64,000 nucleotides of DNA from Microstegium vimineum (Eukaryota; Streptophyta; Magnoliopsida; Poales; Poaceae): positions 13,725,951 through 13,789,950 of the forward strand of contig CM039120.1 of NCBI GenBank assembly GCA_022036555.1, in the 5' to 3' direction. Under the pieces are notes generated by a model. That model was not told the DNA's origin and searched no databases. It worked only from the letters and a program-made list of their open reading frames with translations. Position 1 is the stretch's first letter. The number at the start of each line of letters is the position of its first letter. Below are positions 45,063-55,629 of this stretch, in pieces. Both the position numbers and the translations under genes were made by a program.

Positions 45063-45850
45063 TCATTCTTGATCTTGCACATAACTGAGAGGACAACATA
45101 ACTCATCATTCCTCTTATGGACTTGAGGCACAAAGCTATCTTCTTGCTGCTCAACAGAGATCTTCTTGGGGTTGCATTGCTGAAGTTCACTCCTTCTAGC
45201 ACTAGATTCAACTGAAGAAAAATTAGGGACAAGTCTTCTTATCCTGCATGGAGTTGTTGCTTGCTTCTGTCCAATAATAGAAGATACTTTGGGGTGCAGC
45301 TTAGCACATCTATCTTGACACAAAATAGAGCTCTGCGTGATCTTGCCTTGTTGCACCTTCATCATTTTCTTCTCCACTCTAAGTGCATAACTTAGAAGTC
45401 CTTGCATACTTCTAAAATATGTTCCATCAATTGCAGCAGCAAATCTTGCATTGAGACCAATCTTGAAGTATCTGATTACTTCCACATCATCAACAATATT
45501 TGCTCGATACAAGGATGAATATAGTTGCTCATAATATGCTTGGACAGATTTACTACCTTGTTTCACATTCTCCAAACGACGAAGCAAAATCAACCCATAT
45601 TTTATGGGAATAAATTCCTTTCTCATGACCTTCTTCAAATCTTCCTAATTCTTGATGAGATGCTTATGTGGATATTGTTTCCACCAATCAAGAGCATAAT
45701 CTTCAAATTCAAGTACAACTCGTGCTATTTGCTTAGCTTCTGAAAATCTTGGACTTCAAGTTCAATTTCCATTTGCTCTTGTCAATCAAGAAACTCTTCG
45801 GGGTCATTACTTCCATAGAATGGAAGATTGGTGTATCTTCGGCCTGTCAT
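45063..45850 (-). pseudogene. Ty3/gypsy gag fragment
   Basis: The frame 45638-45063 has the retrotransposon gag domain (MKKVMRKEFIPIKYG, then LENVKQGSKSVQAYYEQLY and RYFKIGLNARFAAAI). 45639-45850 reads the preceding part with stops (the DYALDWWKQYPHK motif). The C-terminal third is basic and Ser/Gln-rich. Neither LTR nor pol of this element is in the window, so it is an isolated piece joined to the broken end of Sirevirus C gag. Confidence 0.75.
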
Positions 45851-46567
45851 GGTTAATGCGTATACAAAACAAAAAGCTTATATGTGGTATAGGATAATAT
45901 GTGGAACTCGCACAACCTCACCTCTCTTACCAACCAAAGCTCTTATGAATTCCTACAGATTACAGAGGGCCAATGCGAGGTGGAAACCGAAAGTAATGGT
46001 TGGGAAATACAAGATCAGTGTTCCTATGACGGTGGGTTATTTGTGGAGCTTGGTGGGGATATAATTAACAAGGAATGCAATCTGAAATCTCGATATTGTA
46101 AAGTTAAATCACAGTTCAAAATAGAAGTTCAGTGTCTAGTGCTGACCAGCGTCTCCCGTAGCTTGGTGAGGTTTGTGGGTTGTACATGCCCAAAGGCCAG
46201 TCTCAGCAGAAGTTTCATTGACATTAAATGTGTTATCACCTACATATTTTTTATGGCATCACAGTGTATTTAAGGAGAGGAGAAATGAGTTTGATCTAGA
46301 CTAGTATATTTGTCCGTGCTAACGCTACGGTTTTATCTAGAAAATATCGTAAAAACAATCAATTTACTTTTGCAGAGTTTAACTTTTACACAATTGTATT
46401 TGAGCCTATACACAATAGATAAAACACTTTTGCATTTAAGAAGACATAGTTACATTCTCTCTAACTCCTTTATCATTTATGTATATTACTTTTTTAGATT
46501 TGAAAGGGTGCAAACATGGTCGAGCGAGACATACGCGTCCTCGTTTGACCCCTCAACCGTGGGGCGG
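45851..46567. other. Unassigned sequence with a MITE-like end at 46195
   Basis: 45899-46273 is open on the plus strand (124 codons, Cys- and Glu-containing) but matches nothing I know and runs into a repeat, so I do not call it a gene. From 46195 (GGCCAGTCTCAGCAGAAGTTTCATTGACA) to about 46290 the sequence is a truncated relative of the MITE at 50227-50403. 46310-46490 is AT-rich. Confidence 0.35.
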
Positions 46568-46726
46568 CCTCGTCCGACCCCTCGGGCAACCCAAGGACGC
46601 AGGCTCTGTCTCACCCAACCCCTCAGGCGTATGCTCCGCCTTGCCCGACTCCTCGGGCGTAAGCTTCGTCTCACCTGACCCCGAGGGTGCGAGCTCCGCC
46701 TCATCCGATCCTGAGGGCGTAGGCCA
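46568..46726. repeat. 30-bp degenerate tandem repeat, about 5 copies
   Basis: The units read close to CCTCGCCCGACCCCTCGGGCGTAAGCTCCG. The first is lengthened to 41 bp, the next three are 30 bp and the last is cut short. The GC-rich block stands abruptly in AT-rich surroundings. Frames on both strands are by-products of the repeat. Confidence 0.7.
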
Positions 46727-47548
46727 TGTAACTAAATCGAAAATAGTTGCTTTTCAAAAATAGGAGATATTCGTACGTGTTACTTCAATATGTGTGGTGT
46801 TGTGCTTTCAGTATTCAGAACTCATGAGTTTCTTTGCTGGCAAAATATTATTTCTTTGCTGCCAGCTTGTTTAAAAATGTTATATCAGCCATTCAGTTGC
46901 ATGCTCAAAGTAAACTCGGCAACATTCACGTATAAACATTGAGAATGCAAGCAGAACAAAGAAGAGAGCAAATTTCTCAGAAAATGAAGAACTCAAGGTG
47001 CGCTGTTTTCCTAGCAGAGTATCATTGATTTATAGAAATTTTTTTGTTGTACTGCACACCCATCCAATAGATGAGTACCAAAGGAAACCACTGCCTAGTG
47101 AAAACAGAAAAACATGGGGTGCAAAATGATTTGGGAGATGGAACTCCAGACACATTTGACAAGAGGACTTTTGCTTTCCCGTTGCATAAAAAGAAAAAGT
47201 TATAGGCAACAGCATGATTGTCTTTACCGTTGCATATGCCTTTTGCTTTCAAATGGCATAATCATCTCAATCTGTGCATAGTCACAGCTCTCAGCACCAG
47301 TCAACCACTCACATGGACATATGGTCACAAACTCACAACAAAATGCAAACTGAATCAAGAAATGGTGGCCTGGTTCTCTTCATAATCATATCCAACAAAC
47401 CACACACAAGGCAATCTATAAAACACCCATGTAAAAACATCTCTATTCTTCTTAATGCAAATACGCGCAAATCTGTTATATATGGGTTAAACAATAGAAT
47501 GACACATTTTAAATGAAACATACTCGTTATTAAAATAACTAAATTGTA
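46727..47548. other. Intergenic, no gene seen
   Basis: Low-complexity, AT-rich sequence with several short frames on both strands that lack any recognisable motif. Confidence 0.5.
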
Positions 47549-47775
47549 CTTTCTCTATCCTAAATTATAAGACTTAACTTTTTTGACTCCAAGTTTAACC
47601 ACTCGTCTTACTAAAAATTATGCAAATATAGTCAGATTTAAGTTATTCTTAAAAAAATTATTAATAAAGGAGGCCACGGCAAAAGAAGTGACATTTCGCA
47701 CAAATTTTTGAATAAGACGAGTGGTCAAACTTGATATGAAAAAGTTAAATGTCTTACAATTTGAGATGGAAAAAG
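47549..47775. repeat. Stowaway-like MITE (227 bp)
   Basis: Flanked by TA on both sides (47547-47548, 47776-47777). The ends are CTTTCTCTATCCTAAATTATAAGACTT and its imperfect inverse AATGTCTTACAATTTGAGATGGAAAAAG. TA duplication and CTYYCTCTRTCCYAAATTATAAG ends are Stowaway features. It lies just downstream of the candidate gene stop at 47799. Confidence 0.75.
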
Positions 47776-47798
47776 TACAAAACATCTAACTGGAATAA

Positions 47799-49317
47799 CT
47801 ATCCTTGACCAATCCCCATTGCAGCATTATCAACCTGTTGTCCCCTTATGGACCACGAAATAGTGCACTCATGCATGAAATCCGTTAGCTGCTCCGTTGA
47901 ATGCTCCACCATCCCTACAAAAACAGCTTCAATTTCTTCAAAAAATCTCCATTTATCCTTTGATATTGATAGAATAAATACTCCATTTCTTTAGGCCGTT
48001 GCATTCTACATTTATAATTTGATGCTGGATAAAATAAACATTCCATTTCTTTAGCCTATTACACTTACATACATTTGTAGTAGCTATATCTGAATGAGCA
48101 TTATCATGATCAGGTACTGGAGAAAAAAAAAACATATCAAAATTAACATCAACCAATGAAAAATGAGAGGATAAAAGAGATAGAGATAAGCTAGAATACC
48201 TTTAACTGCACCACGAGGGTGGCTTTCTGCTACGGTGAGAGCTCTGCATTGCAGAAAAATAAAAACATCAATGCAAGTCGTAACTTTTGGATCTAGCAAT
48301 CACCAAATAATCATCAAAAAGAACTTCTGCATACTGCACATTAGTGCTCAGAGAGGCCGACATCAAAGGGAACACCTCTGCCGCATATACCGTACCCTTG
48401 CCGCATGTACATACCAGTTTTCCAGAGTCTGAAGAGAGAACTGCAAGTGAAGTCACAGTTGTTGAAGCATATGCTCCAATCCACTTACACCTTTTAGTTT
48501 GCACTGCTTTCATCCTGCATCATTTTCACAATGTTTAAAAAAAAGATAAAGTAGCAAACTACTGTATCAGATAAGAGAGTCAATCGACATTAACCATTGT
48601 GGTTACCAAAAAAAATAGTATGGTGACCTTGACATGATTATAATTAACCCCATCAACATTCCATTAGAGTAAAAAGTAAAAAATAAAAATACCAATTGTC
48701 AGATCAAATAGTAAGCAATGCACCAATAATGGTCAATTATATACCGTTGTCGGATCAAATAGTAAGCAATCACACGGACTTTATTTTAAAGAGTCCAACA
48801 ACTTTCAGTAAATGTTCTTGTCAAAAAAAAAACTTTCAATAAATGTAATCATACATAGAAAAATCGCTATAATTAATTACGTACCTTGTTCGGTCTTGAA
48901 ATATTTGGAGAATCTAATGTGGATGTAGGCCAAGGTAGATTCTCCACGGTGGTGCTCCTCAGTGCTACTGCTCGAATGGAGATCAGCCAAGTTGTGTGGA
49001 ACAGTAGAAAGTTAATTTCAGAAATGTCATAGTGATATACATCAGTTCTTCTCATTCCCAATTTAGAATATCGTTTCCACTTCAGTTGCAAAAAACAAAA
49101 AATCAGTTCCAATTCAGTGGTTCAGCTAGTACAACACATACACTATCCATGATCTCTGTTTAGAGTCAAACAAAAATCAGCCTCTGCACAAAAAATATAT
49201 ACACAGTCTGGCAGAAAGTGGGCAACAATCACCAATGGATAATTCATGAAGCAATGTCAGTAATTCATTAAGTAACCTATTGTCATGCAAAGCAGTCAAA
49301 TCTGGACTATATGGCAT
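47799..49317 (-). CDS. Candidate seven-exon gene, unknown 184-aa product
   Basis: Minus-strand exons: 49317-49205 (ATG at 49317), 48967-48881, 48514-48415, 48333-48285, 48241-48200, 48116-48069 and 47914-47799 (TAG). All six introns are GT-AG, two with strong donors (GTATGT, GTAAGT) and some weak (GTTACG, GTATTC). The phases join to 555 bp without a stop. Parts read like real protein (ESTLAYIHIRFSKYF, LAVLSSDSGKLYAEVLFDDY, LTVAESHPRGAVKV, MVEHSTEQLTDFMHE). I recognise no family. Some boundaries were chosen because they keep the frame, so individual exons may be wrong. A non-coding leader exon (about 49447 to 50050) probably precedes it, spliced at GTACGT 49446-49441. It is head to head with the hydrolase gene. 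Confidence 0.4.
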
Positions 49318-49446
49318 TTCGTCGAGCAGTTGACCTTCATGCAGTCTGCAAGTCCCAGACAAACTCGACGCAGGGGGAGGAGCAAAAGGGAGGAAATTAA
49401 ATTTTAAAAAAAAAAACAAGCCGACGACGAGCAATCCATCACGTAC

Positions 49447-50060
49447 CGAATTCAACCGACCCCGGCGGTCGATCGGATCCGGAGGTGTAGCCTGGCTGGC
49501 GGGCGCGGCTCCCTGCGGCAGATCGAACGCGGCACCCTTCGCGGCGTCCAGGGGAGACGACGTCTGGTGGACAGCTCCTGGTCGCGACCTCGGCTTGGCG
49601 GCGTCCGGCGGAGTTCCTCGTCGCGACCTCGGCGTGGCGGCGTCCATCGGCGACCACGGCTCTCCTGGTTGCGACCTTGGCGTGGCGGCGTCCGGCGAAG
49701 TCGACTGTGCGATCTCCAGCAGCGTTGTGCCCTCCTCACGCGCGTGACGGGCGAATCGAGTTGCGAGAGCCGCGACCTCGGCGTGGCGGCGTCCGTCGGC
49801 GACCACGGCTCTCCTGGTCGCGACCTTGGCGTGGCGGCGTCCGGCGGAGTCGACTGCGCGATCTCCAGCAGTGCGGTGCCCTCCTCACGCGCGTGACGGG
49901 CGAGTCGAGTCGCGAGAGCCGGGGAGGCGGGGTGCGGGTGGAGACGTGGTCGCCCATCGCTGCCGGCCGTGATGAGACATGGGGTCGCGGGGAGCAGGGC
50001 AGAGCCGCCGACGATGCTTGTGGGGTGCTTGTGGGGTCGGCAGGTGCTTCCCACTCGAAC
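49447..50060 (-). other. GC-rich leader region of the minus-strand candidate gene
   Basis: CpG-rich sequence with a donor-like GTACGT at its left edge. The frame that would fit the next exon has a stop just before the splice site, so it is best read as 5' untranslated leader. Long frames on both strands overlap here and owe their length to GC content and the 149-bp duplication. Confidence 0.4.
49621..49919. repeat. 149-bp tandem duplication in the GC-rich leader
   Basis: 49621-49770 and 49771-49919 are near copies, each starting CGCGACCTCGGCGTGGCGGCGTCC and ending GTGACGGGCGARTCGAGTYGCGAGAGCC. A shorter word close to CGACCTYGGCGTGGCGGCGTCC recurs at about 49584, 49624, 49673, 49773 and 49822. 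The unit is not a multiple of three. Confidence 0.85.
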
Positions 50061-50071
50061 ATTTCAATTAT

Positions 50072-50082
50072 AGTATAAATAG
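50072..50082 (-). promoter_or_regulatory. Possible TATA element of the minus-strand candidate gene
   Basis: The minus strand reads CTATTTATACTA just upstream of the GC-rich leader, at a fitting distance. No further support. Confidence 0.25.
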
Positions 50083-50226
50083 ATAAAACTCTCTTGGCAC
50101 GAATACCTGAAATTAAAATGCAAACTATAGAATGAATCTCTACAATAAAAATTGATGTTTTATCTAAGTTTTATTTTATTTCATATGATGTGGTAGCCTT
50201 CAAAATAACGCAATGAAATTCACCAA

Positions 50227-50403
50227 GGCCAGTCTCAATGGAGTTTCATCAAAATTTCATGGACAATAAATATGCTGATGTGACACTGTATTAATGAAGA
50301 GAGATGATAATAGTTTCATAAGAGTAGAGAGAGTTTCATAGAAATAAAATCTTTTCCAAAACATGACTCTGTTTGAGTCGTGAAACTCTCATTCCTGATA
50401 GCC
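50227..50403. repeat. MITE-like element with GGCCAGTCTCAATG ends (177 bp)
   Basis: The left end GGCCAGTCTCAATGGAGTTTCAT and right end TGAAACTCTCATTCCTGATAGCC form an imperfect inverted pair of about 23 bp. A truncated relative is at 46195. The target duplicate is unclear, and the superfamily is not assigned. Confidence 0.55.
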
Positions 50404-50406
50404 TAA

Positions 50407-50669
50407 GAGCATGTCCAAGAGATTAGCCAAATCGTTTTCTAAATGTAAATTTGGCTATTCTGAAAGGAAAAGATGTCTCCAACAGACTCTATAAATGACT
50501 CTTCAAATTTAGAAGATCTCTATTCCACCTCATTCATTCTCTATCTTTGGATAGCCATCTAGACTCTTTATTTCACAGAGTCTGTTGGAGTAATCTAGTA
50601 TTATCTATTTTAGAAGGTAACAAAATCACTAAATTTAGTGTATGTTTACAGAGTCTCTCGAAGATGCTC
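50407..50669. repeat. Tourist-like MITE (263 bp)
   Basis: TAA on both sides (50404-50406, 50670-50672). The ends GAGCATGTCCAAGAGA and TCTCTCGAAGATGCTC are inverted, with three mismatches in 16. A 3-bp TWA duplicate fits the PIF/Harbinger-derived Tourist group. The interior is AT-rich and non-coding. Confidence 0.75.
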
Positions 50670-50690
50670 TAAGAGAAGCACTGTATCATG

Positions 50691-51307
50691 GGAGGGTTTC
50701 CCCTCTTTTTTTGCGACGAAAGAAGAATTATATTATATGAAACCTGAGTACATCAATACATTACAAACACTTTGCAATACGAGATAGTACCCACGCTGTG
50801 AATAACACAACTCAAAACCTAACCTGTTAATCGTTTTACAGTGTAGATGGCCGCATAGGCAAACACTCGGCACCAGCAATAGCGGCAAGCCTAAGAACAA
50901 ATGCCCAACGAACGACGGCCAACATTACTGTAGGTGGAATTGAGGATCTTTTTCTTCTTGCTGATGTCTTCCTTCTTCTTCTTTCTGCCACCGAAGAATG
51001 AGAAAGACTGATCTGAAGGATATTCTTCCTAGTCTTTTATTGTGGCCAGATCTAACCACAACAAAACGAAGAAAAGACCGGAGAAAATTATTTCATGGCG
51101 GCAACATCATCTCCGCCTTGATGCCGTCGTCCGGAAACAAAGATCTCCATGTCGTCATGTCGATGAAGATGGTGACGCTGAAGTTGCCGCCCTCGTCTTC
51201 AACGAAACCGCCATGGAGAAGACGATTCTACTCTTCTTCTTCACTGTTGCCGAAAAAGAGGAGAAGGAGGAGATAACGTAATTTATTGTGGGAGGGTTTC
51301 CCCTCTT
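50691..51307 (-). mobile_element. Retroposon (LINE/SINE-like) with 18-bp target duplication
   Basis: GGGAGGGTTTCCCCTCTT is present at 50691-50708 and 51290-51307; the insert between is 581 bp. The left end of the insert is TTTTTTTGCGACGAAAGAAG, so on the minus strand the element ends with TTCTTCTTTCGTCGC plus an A tail, the 3' end known from plant L1-type LINEs. Its other end (51289) is CT/GA-rich. With no RT frame present, it is a 5'-deleted or non-autonomous copy. It sits directly upstream of the hydrolase promoter. Confidence 0.7.
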
Positions 51308-51337
51308 GTAACATCATTAACGTAATTTATTGTTTCT

Positions 51338-51347
51338 TATATATAAA
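51338..51347 (+). promoter_or_regulatory. Probable TATA box of the hydrolase gene
   Basis: TATATATAAA follows TTGTTTCT, 31 bp after the retroposon duplicate and about 325 bp before the chosen start codon. The 5' leader would be near 51370-51672. Confidence 0.5.
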
Positions 51348-51672
51348 AAAAACACCGTGCCATTGCACATAACCTGCTCGAGTCCACCTACATACACTGA
51401 TATCCGGCATCGACCGTGCAACTCCCGTACTCGGTCCCATGTGTCAAACTCACATCGACGCGCGTCCTGTCGGGCCACCTGGGTTAGGCCAGCGCCGAGG
51501 GGAATTCCAAATTCCTTTCCGTGGCCGTTCGAAAGATTTGATGGGAAGTTTCTTTCTGTAACCATCATCATCGGGGAAGCTTCTATTCCGAGATCCCTTG
51601 CCATTGTCCTTGTCCCATCCCGTGCTCTTCCACCCCCGGCCCCTCCTCCGGCCTAGTCGGCGCCTCGCCGAC

Positions 51673-54600
51673 ATGTGGGCCCCACCCGCGGCGTCGCCGA
51701 CTGGGGCGATCCCCTCGCTCCAGCCGTCGCGGGCGGCGGCGGTCCGCGTCCTCGTCACGCTGCCTGCCGCCGCGCGGCCGCAGGATCAGCCGCGGCGGCG
51801 GCTCTGTCTCGCGGTACCGCCGCCCGCTCCGGAGATGGCCTCTGCGGCTGCTGAAGGGGAGGGGGAGGGGGAGGGGGAGGGGGAGGAGGAGGAGGAGGAG
51901 GCCGTGGTGGTTGTAGAAGGGGTCACGGAGAGGAAGAAGGCGGTGGAGATGGACGCGGCCGTGAGGCGGGAGCTGGCGATCCGCAGGCTCCGGGAGGAGG
52001 CCAAGGCGGAGGCGACCGAGGCGGGGACGAGGAGGGGAAGGAGCAGCAGGGATTTCGCCGTGTTCGAGACAGCCAGGGGCGACGGGCTCTTCACGCAGTC
52101 GTGGACTCCGGCCGCCGCCGATCGCCTCAAGTATTCACACCTGCCTACTCCACTAACCCGCGACATTTTTTTTTTGAATCATACAAGTTCGAGCTTTGTT
52201 GGAATGTGATGAAATCGAGCGGTTGGGTATTCAGACCTGACACGTTGAGACAATTTAGGACCGTGTTATTTTGGCCGGATTGATTTGATAGTTGTTTTGG
52301 TGGTGTTGGTAGCAGCGAGCAGGTGCATAATTCAAAGTCTTTTGTTTTTTGTTGTTGTTGTTTGCATTAGAGGAATCAGTTTGTCTTGTAGTCGAGGGGT
52401 ATTGGAAAACATGGATATGTTCTACTGGTGCTGGGCCATAAGCTTGCATGTCTCTTCTGGAGTTTCTTCAGGATTAGATCATGCAAAAGCTGGTTACTAA
52501 TCATGCAAAAGTGGGTTACTGCAAGGAAATGTTGTTGCCTTGTTGGGGACTACATTCTATTGGGCCCACTTCACACCTAATGGTTAGAAGATTTATTTGC
52601 ATGTTTGTATTGGTAATGATCGAAACAATCCTAGTTTCCTAGATGATATGATTACTACTATCAGCTCTTTTTTGAATTGTGCATTGTTGGTACCTTTTCA
52701 AGTGATGATATGGATACAACAATGCACTAGCAAACAAGACTTGATTTGCAATTACCAAGGCTACGTGCCGACACATATGCATATGCTCTAGATATCAAGT
52801 CCTGCATGCTCTAAATGTTTGGGAAACCTTCAACCTACAGGAGTCATATTATCTTGAACTGTAGATGAATGATGAAATGGTTACCAGTTTAGTGCCTAAG
52901 ATGGTACATTAGTACCTTGAAAGCCTCATTTTTTTTACATTTTATTCTAGTAATTAACTTGTCTTTTACTTTTCTTATGCTTCTCAAATATGCAGGGGCG
53001 TTGTTGTGCTGTTGCATGGTCTAAACGAGCATAGGTACAAAACATATGCTATACATGTATTCCATGATTGTTTTACTTAGTGGCTTTTGCTGATAGCATT
53101 GATCTGCAGTGGAAGGTACAACCATTTCGCAAAACTGTTGAATGATCAAGGGCTTAAAGTTTATGCCATGGACTGGATTGGTGAGTTACTGCCACATATT
53201 AGTGCTCAAGTGTTAATTTGGTACGATCTGCGCATTGCTTTGAGTGGTCTCACTAAGACCAAATAAATCAATTGCCTCTAAAGCCAATCTGAGATTCTTG
53301 ATTTTAAGACCTTCAGTCTAGAAATAAACTATTATCTATTATGAACTGTAGATGGTCTTACTCTTGAAAAGGATTATTTGGTTCACAACACCAAAAATGT
53401 GCTAGTGATATATTCATAATTTAGATGGCTATAAAGATTACTCCATTAGTCCCTTTCAATTTACTGCAGTGAACTTCAGAATCATGAGGTAGCTACCTCT
53501 GTTTAATTCCGCATGCCACATTGATTGTGGTGGATGCCTCAATGAAAGCCTTTTCAAATGTTTCTTATACTTTCTTTTCTTTTGAGTTATAAGCGGAGCA
53601 GTTAATTTGAGCGAGGTTGAGTCTGACTTGGACTTGGTTCTGAATATCTGCTATAATATTGCAGGTCTTGGACAATGACCTAAAGGTTTTCATATTTAGC
53701 AGGTCTTGGACCTTTTGTTGACTCAATATTGCATGTGCTACTCTTAGCTAGTCCTTTATCTTCTATGCTACTTCATGGAACTGATTTTTACTTTCATTTC
53801 TGTTCTTGTTATGCGTATATCCAGTAGTTGTCTGATTTTCATCTTGTTGTATTTTGTCTCTGAAGGTCATGGTGGAAGTGATGGGGTTCATGGATATGTT
53901 TCGTCGCTTGATCATGCTGTTGGTGACTTGGTATTGTTTCATACATGCAGAATATGTGCATAGATATAAATTTCAAGTCGCAGTTTTTTTCTTGCAGTAT
54001 TTTGAAGTTCCTTCCTGTGCAGAAAGAATTTCTGGAGGATGTTGTATTGGAGGACAACCGTGGTTTGCCGTGCTTCTTATTTGGGCACTCCACAGGTGGA
54101 GCTATTGTTTTGAAGGTAAAGCAAAGCTGTTTGATTTAATTGACCTTTTTCAGTAAGACTGTAGGTCACATAAACAGGATCGTAATCTCAATTATTGTTT
54201 CCTTTTGCATGAATGTCCAAAGGCCGTGCTGGATCCTTTTGTAGAACTTCATGTAGAAGGTGTGGTCTTAACGTCGCCAGCTATTCATGTTCAACCATCT
54301 CATCCAATCATCAAAGTAAGCAATAGATGTTTGTCTTCAACAAAACTATACCCTTGTCGTTATTTTCTGTGTAATGCCATCCTTCTACACGATTAGATGA
54401 GGGATATTGTCTTGCATGCTCGATTTGTTCTTCACTAATGATTCAAAATGAAATAAACAGGTCTTTTTACCTGGCACTCCAATGCAGAATTGAATTTCCA
54501 ATGATTCGTTATCATGCCTGTTTGTATAGGATCAAGAAACCATTTGTTACACAAGAATTTCTGCTTGACTGCATCACATAACTCATTCATTTAATGTTCT

Positions 54601-55391
54601 TCTTTAGATCATATCTATGTATCTTACTAGTTACTACTCCGTATTTCCTGCCATTCACTTTTCAGGCTTCTAAGCCTTGTATTAGGAATATGCTCAGCAT
54701 CCACTTTAGTGATTAGGAATATGCTGGAGCAGGAGGTAGACCACTTGCTTTATAAGTAGCAGTGGTTTTAGGACCTTCTTGCATCCCAAGTTTGCACTTT
54801 CAGATTCAATCCAAGCGGCCTAGTGCCAAGCTTCCCTCTGGCAGCCTCCAATTCTGAACTACTTGTGTTCCTGGCCAACAGTTATTAGTGACTGCAACAG
54901 GAATCTTAGTGGGGCCTTTTCTTATTATTGGACTCTGAAATGCTTATGTTTTGTCATTTCTCAAACATCAGGTTGTTGCACCAATATTCTCCATGCTAGC
55001 TCCAAAATACCGAGTCAGTGCTTTGCATAAGAGAGGTCCTCCTGTTTCGCGCGATCCAGAGGCTCTGAAGATGAAATATTCAGATCCCCTTGTGTATACT
55101 GGACCAATTAGAGTCAGAACTGGCAATGAAATACTCCGGATATCATCATTTTTGCAAAGAAACTTGAGCAGAGTTACTGTCCCTTTTCTTGTTCTACATG
55201 GTACAGCTGACACAATAACTGATCCAAGAGCGTCTGAGCGATTATACCAAGCATCAATGTCAACAAATAAATCAATAAAATTGTATGATGGATATTTACA
55301 TGATCTTCTCTTTGAACCTGAAAGGGATGATATCGCAAATGATATCATCAATTGGTTGAGCACAAGACTTGATGTTCTTCAGAGATCGTGA
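51673..55391 (+). CDS. Alpha/beta hydrolase, monoacylglycerol lipase / caffeoylshikimate esterase-like, 412 aa
   Basis: Exons: 51673-52130, 52996-53034, 53110-53180, 53866-53930, 54023-54115, 54223-54315 and 54972-55391; all introns are GT-AG and the sum is 1239 bp. It would hydrolyse ester bonds of monoacylglycerols or similar acyl/phenolic esters. Domain order: Arg/Ala/Ser-rich N-terminus like a plastid transit peptide (1-50), Glu-Gly repeat (61-76), FAVFETARGDGLFTQSW, then the hydrolase fold with LLHGLNEHSGRY (159-170). The triad is complete: Ser234 in GHSTG, Asp353 in HGTADTITDP, His383 in GYLHDLLFEPERDD. The first ATG in frame is 51673; 51835 (Met55) is an alternative that would remove the transit-like part. 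Nothing suggests decay. Substrate cannot be told. Confidence 0.9.
51853..51900 (+). repeat. GGGGAG microsatellite inside the hydrolase coding sequence
   Basis: A GGGGAG repeat followed by GGAGGAGGAG codes for alternating Glu-Gly and then six Glu (residues 61-76). Hexamer and trimer steps keep the frame when the length changes. Confidence 0.85.
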
Positions 55392-55629
55392 GGTGAATCA
55401 AGTATCAACTACAAGGCGCTTCCTCTTATGTAATTACCAGCGGTTTTACTGGAACTCTATACATGGCATAGAGTGCAGAATAGTGTAACTGTAAACTAGG
55501 ATGTTTTAGGAATTAGGATGTTATCATTATGTCTTCACGGTCAATTCTTGTCTTCAATTCTGTTGTATAAGTTCGGAAAGAGCCTACATGAGATGTAAAT
55601 AATATTAGAGTTAAGCTGAAAATAATGTA
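55392..55629 (+). other. 3' untranslated and downstream region of the hydrolase gene
   Basis: AT-rich sequence after the stop. AATAAT-type signals near 55598 and 55620 could serve polyadenylation. Confidence 0.4.

Noticed and set aside
45899..46273. 124-codon plus frame as a possible host gene
   Set aside because: No family likeness, no splice support, and its end overlaps a truncated MITE.
43850..50000. A 5' LTR for Sirevirus C
   Set aside because: No sequence matching the 3' LTR ends (TGAAAGSATC) or its TCCGGAC array occurs to the right of gag in the window.
49177..50054. Arg/Pro/Ala-rich 200-codon minus frame as a protein N-terminus
   Set aside because: Three frames on the minus strand and two on the plus strand are equally open here because of GC content and the tandem duplication; the frame that fits the next exon has a stop.
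51786..52166. 126-codon minus frame opposite hydrolase exon 1
   Set aside because: Mirror of the coding strand microsatellite and Glu codons.
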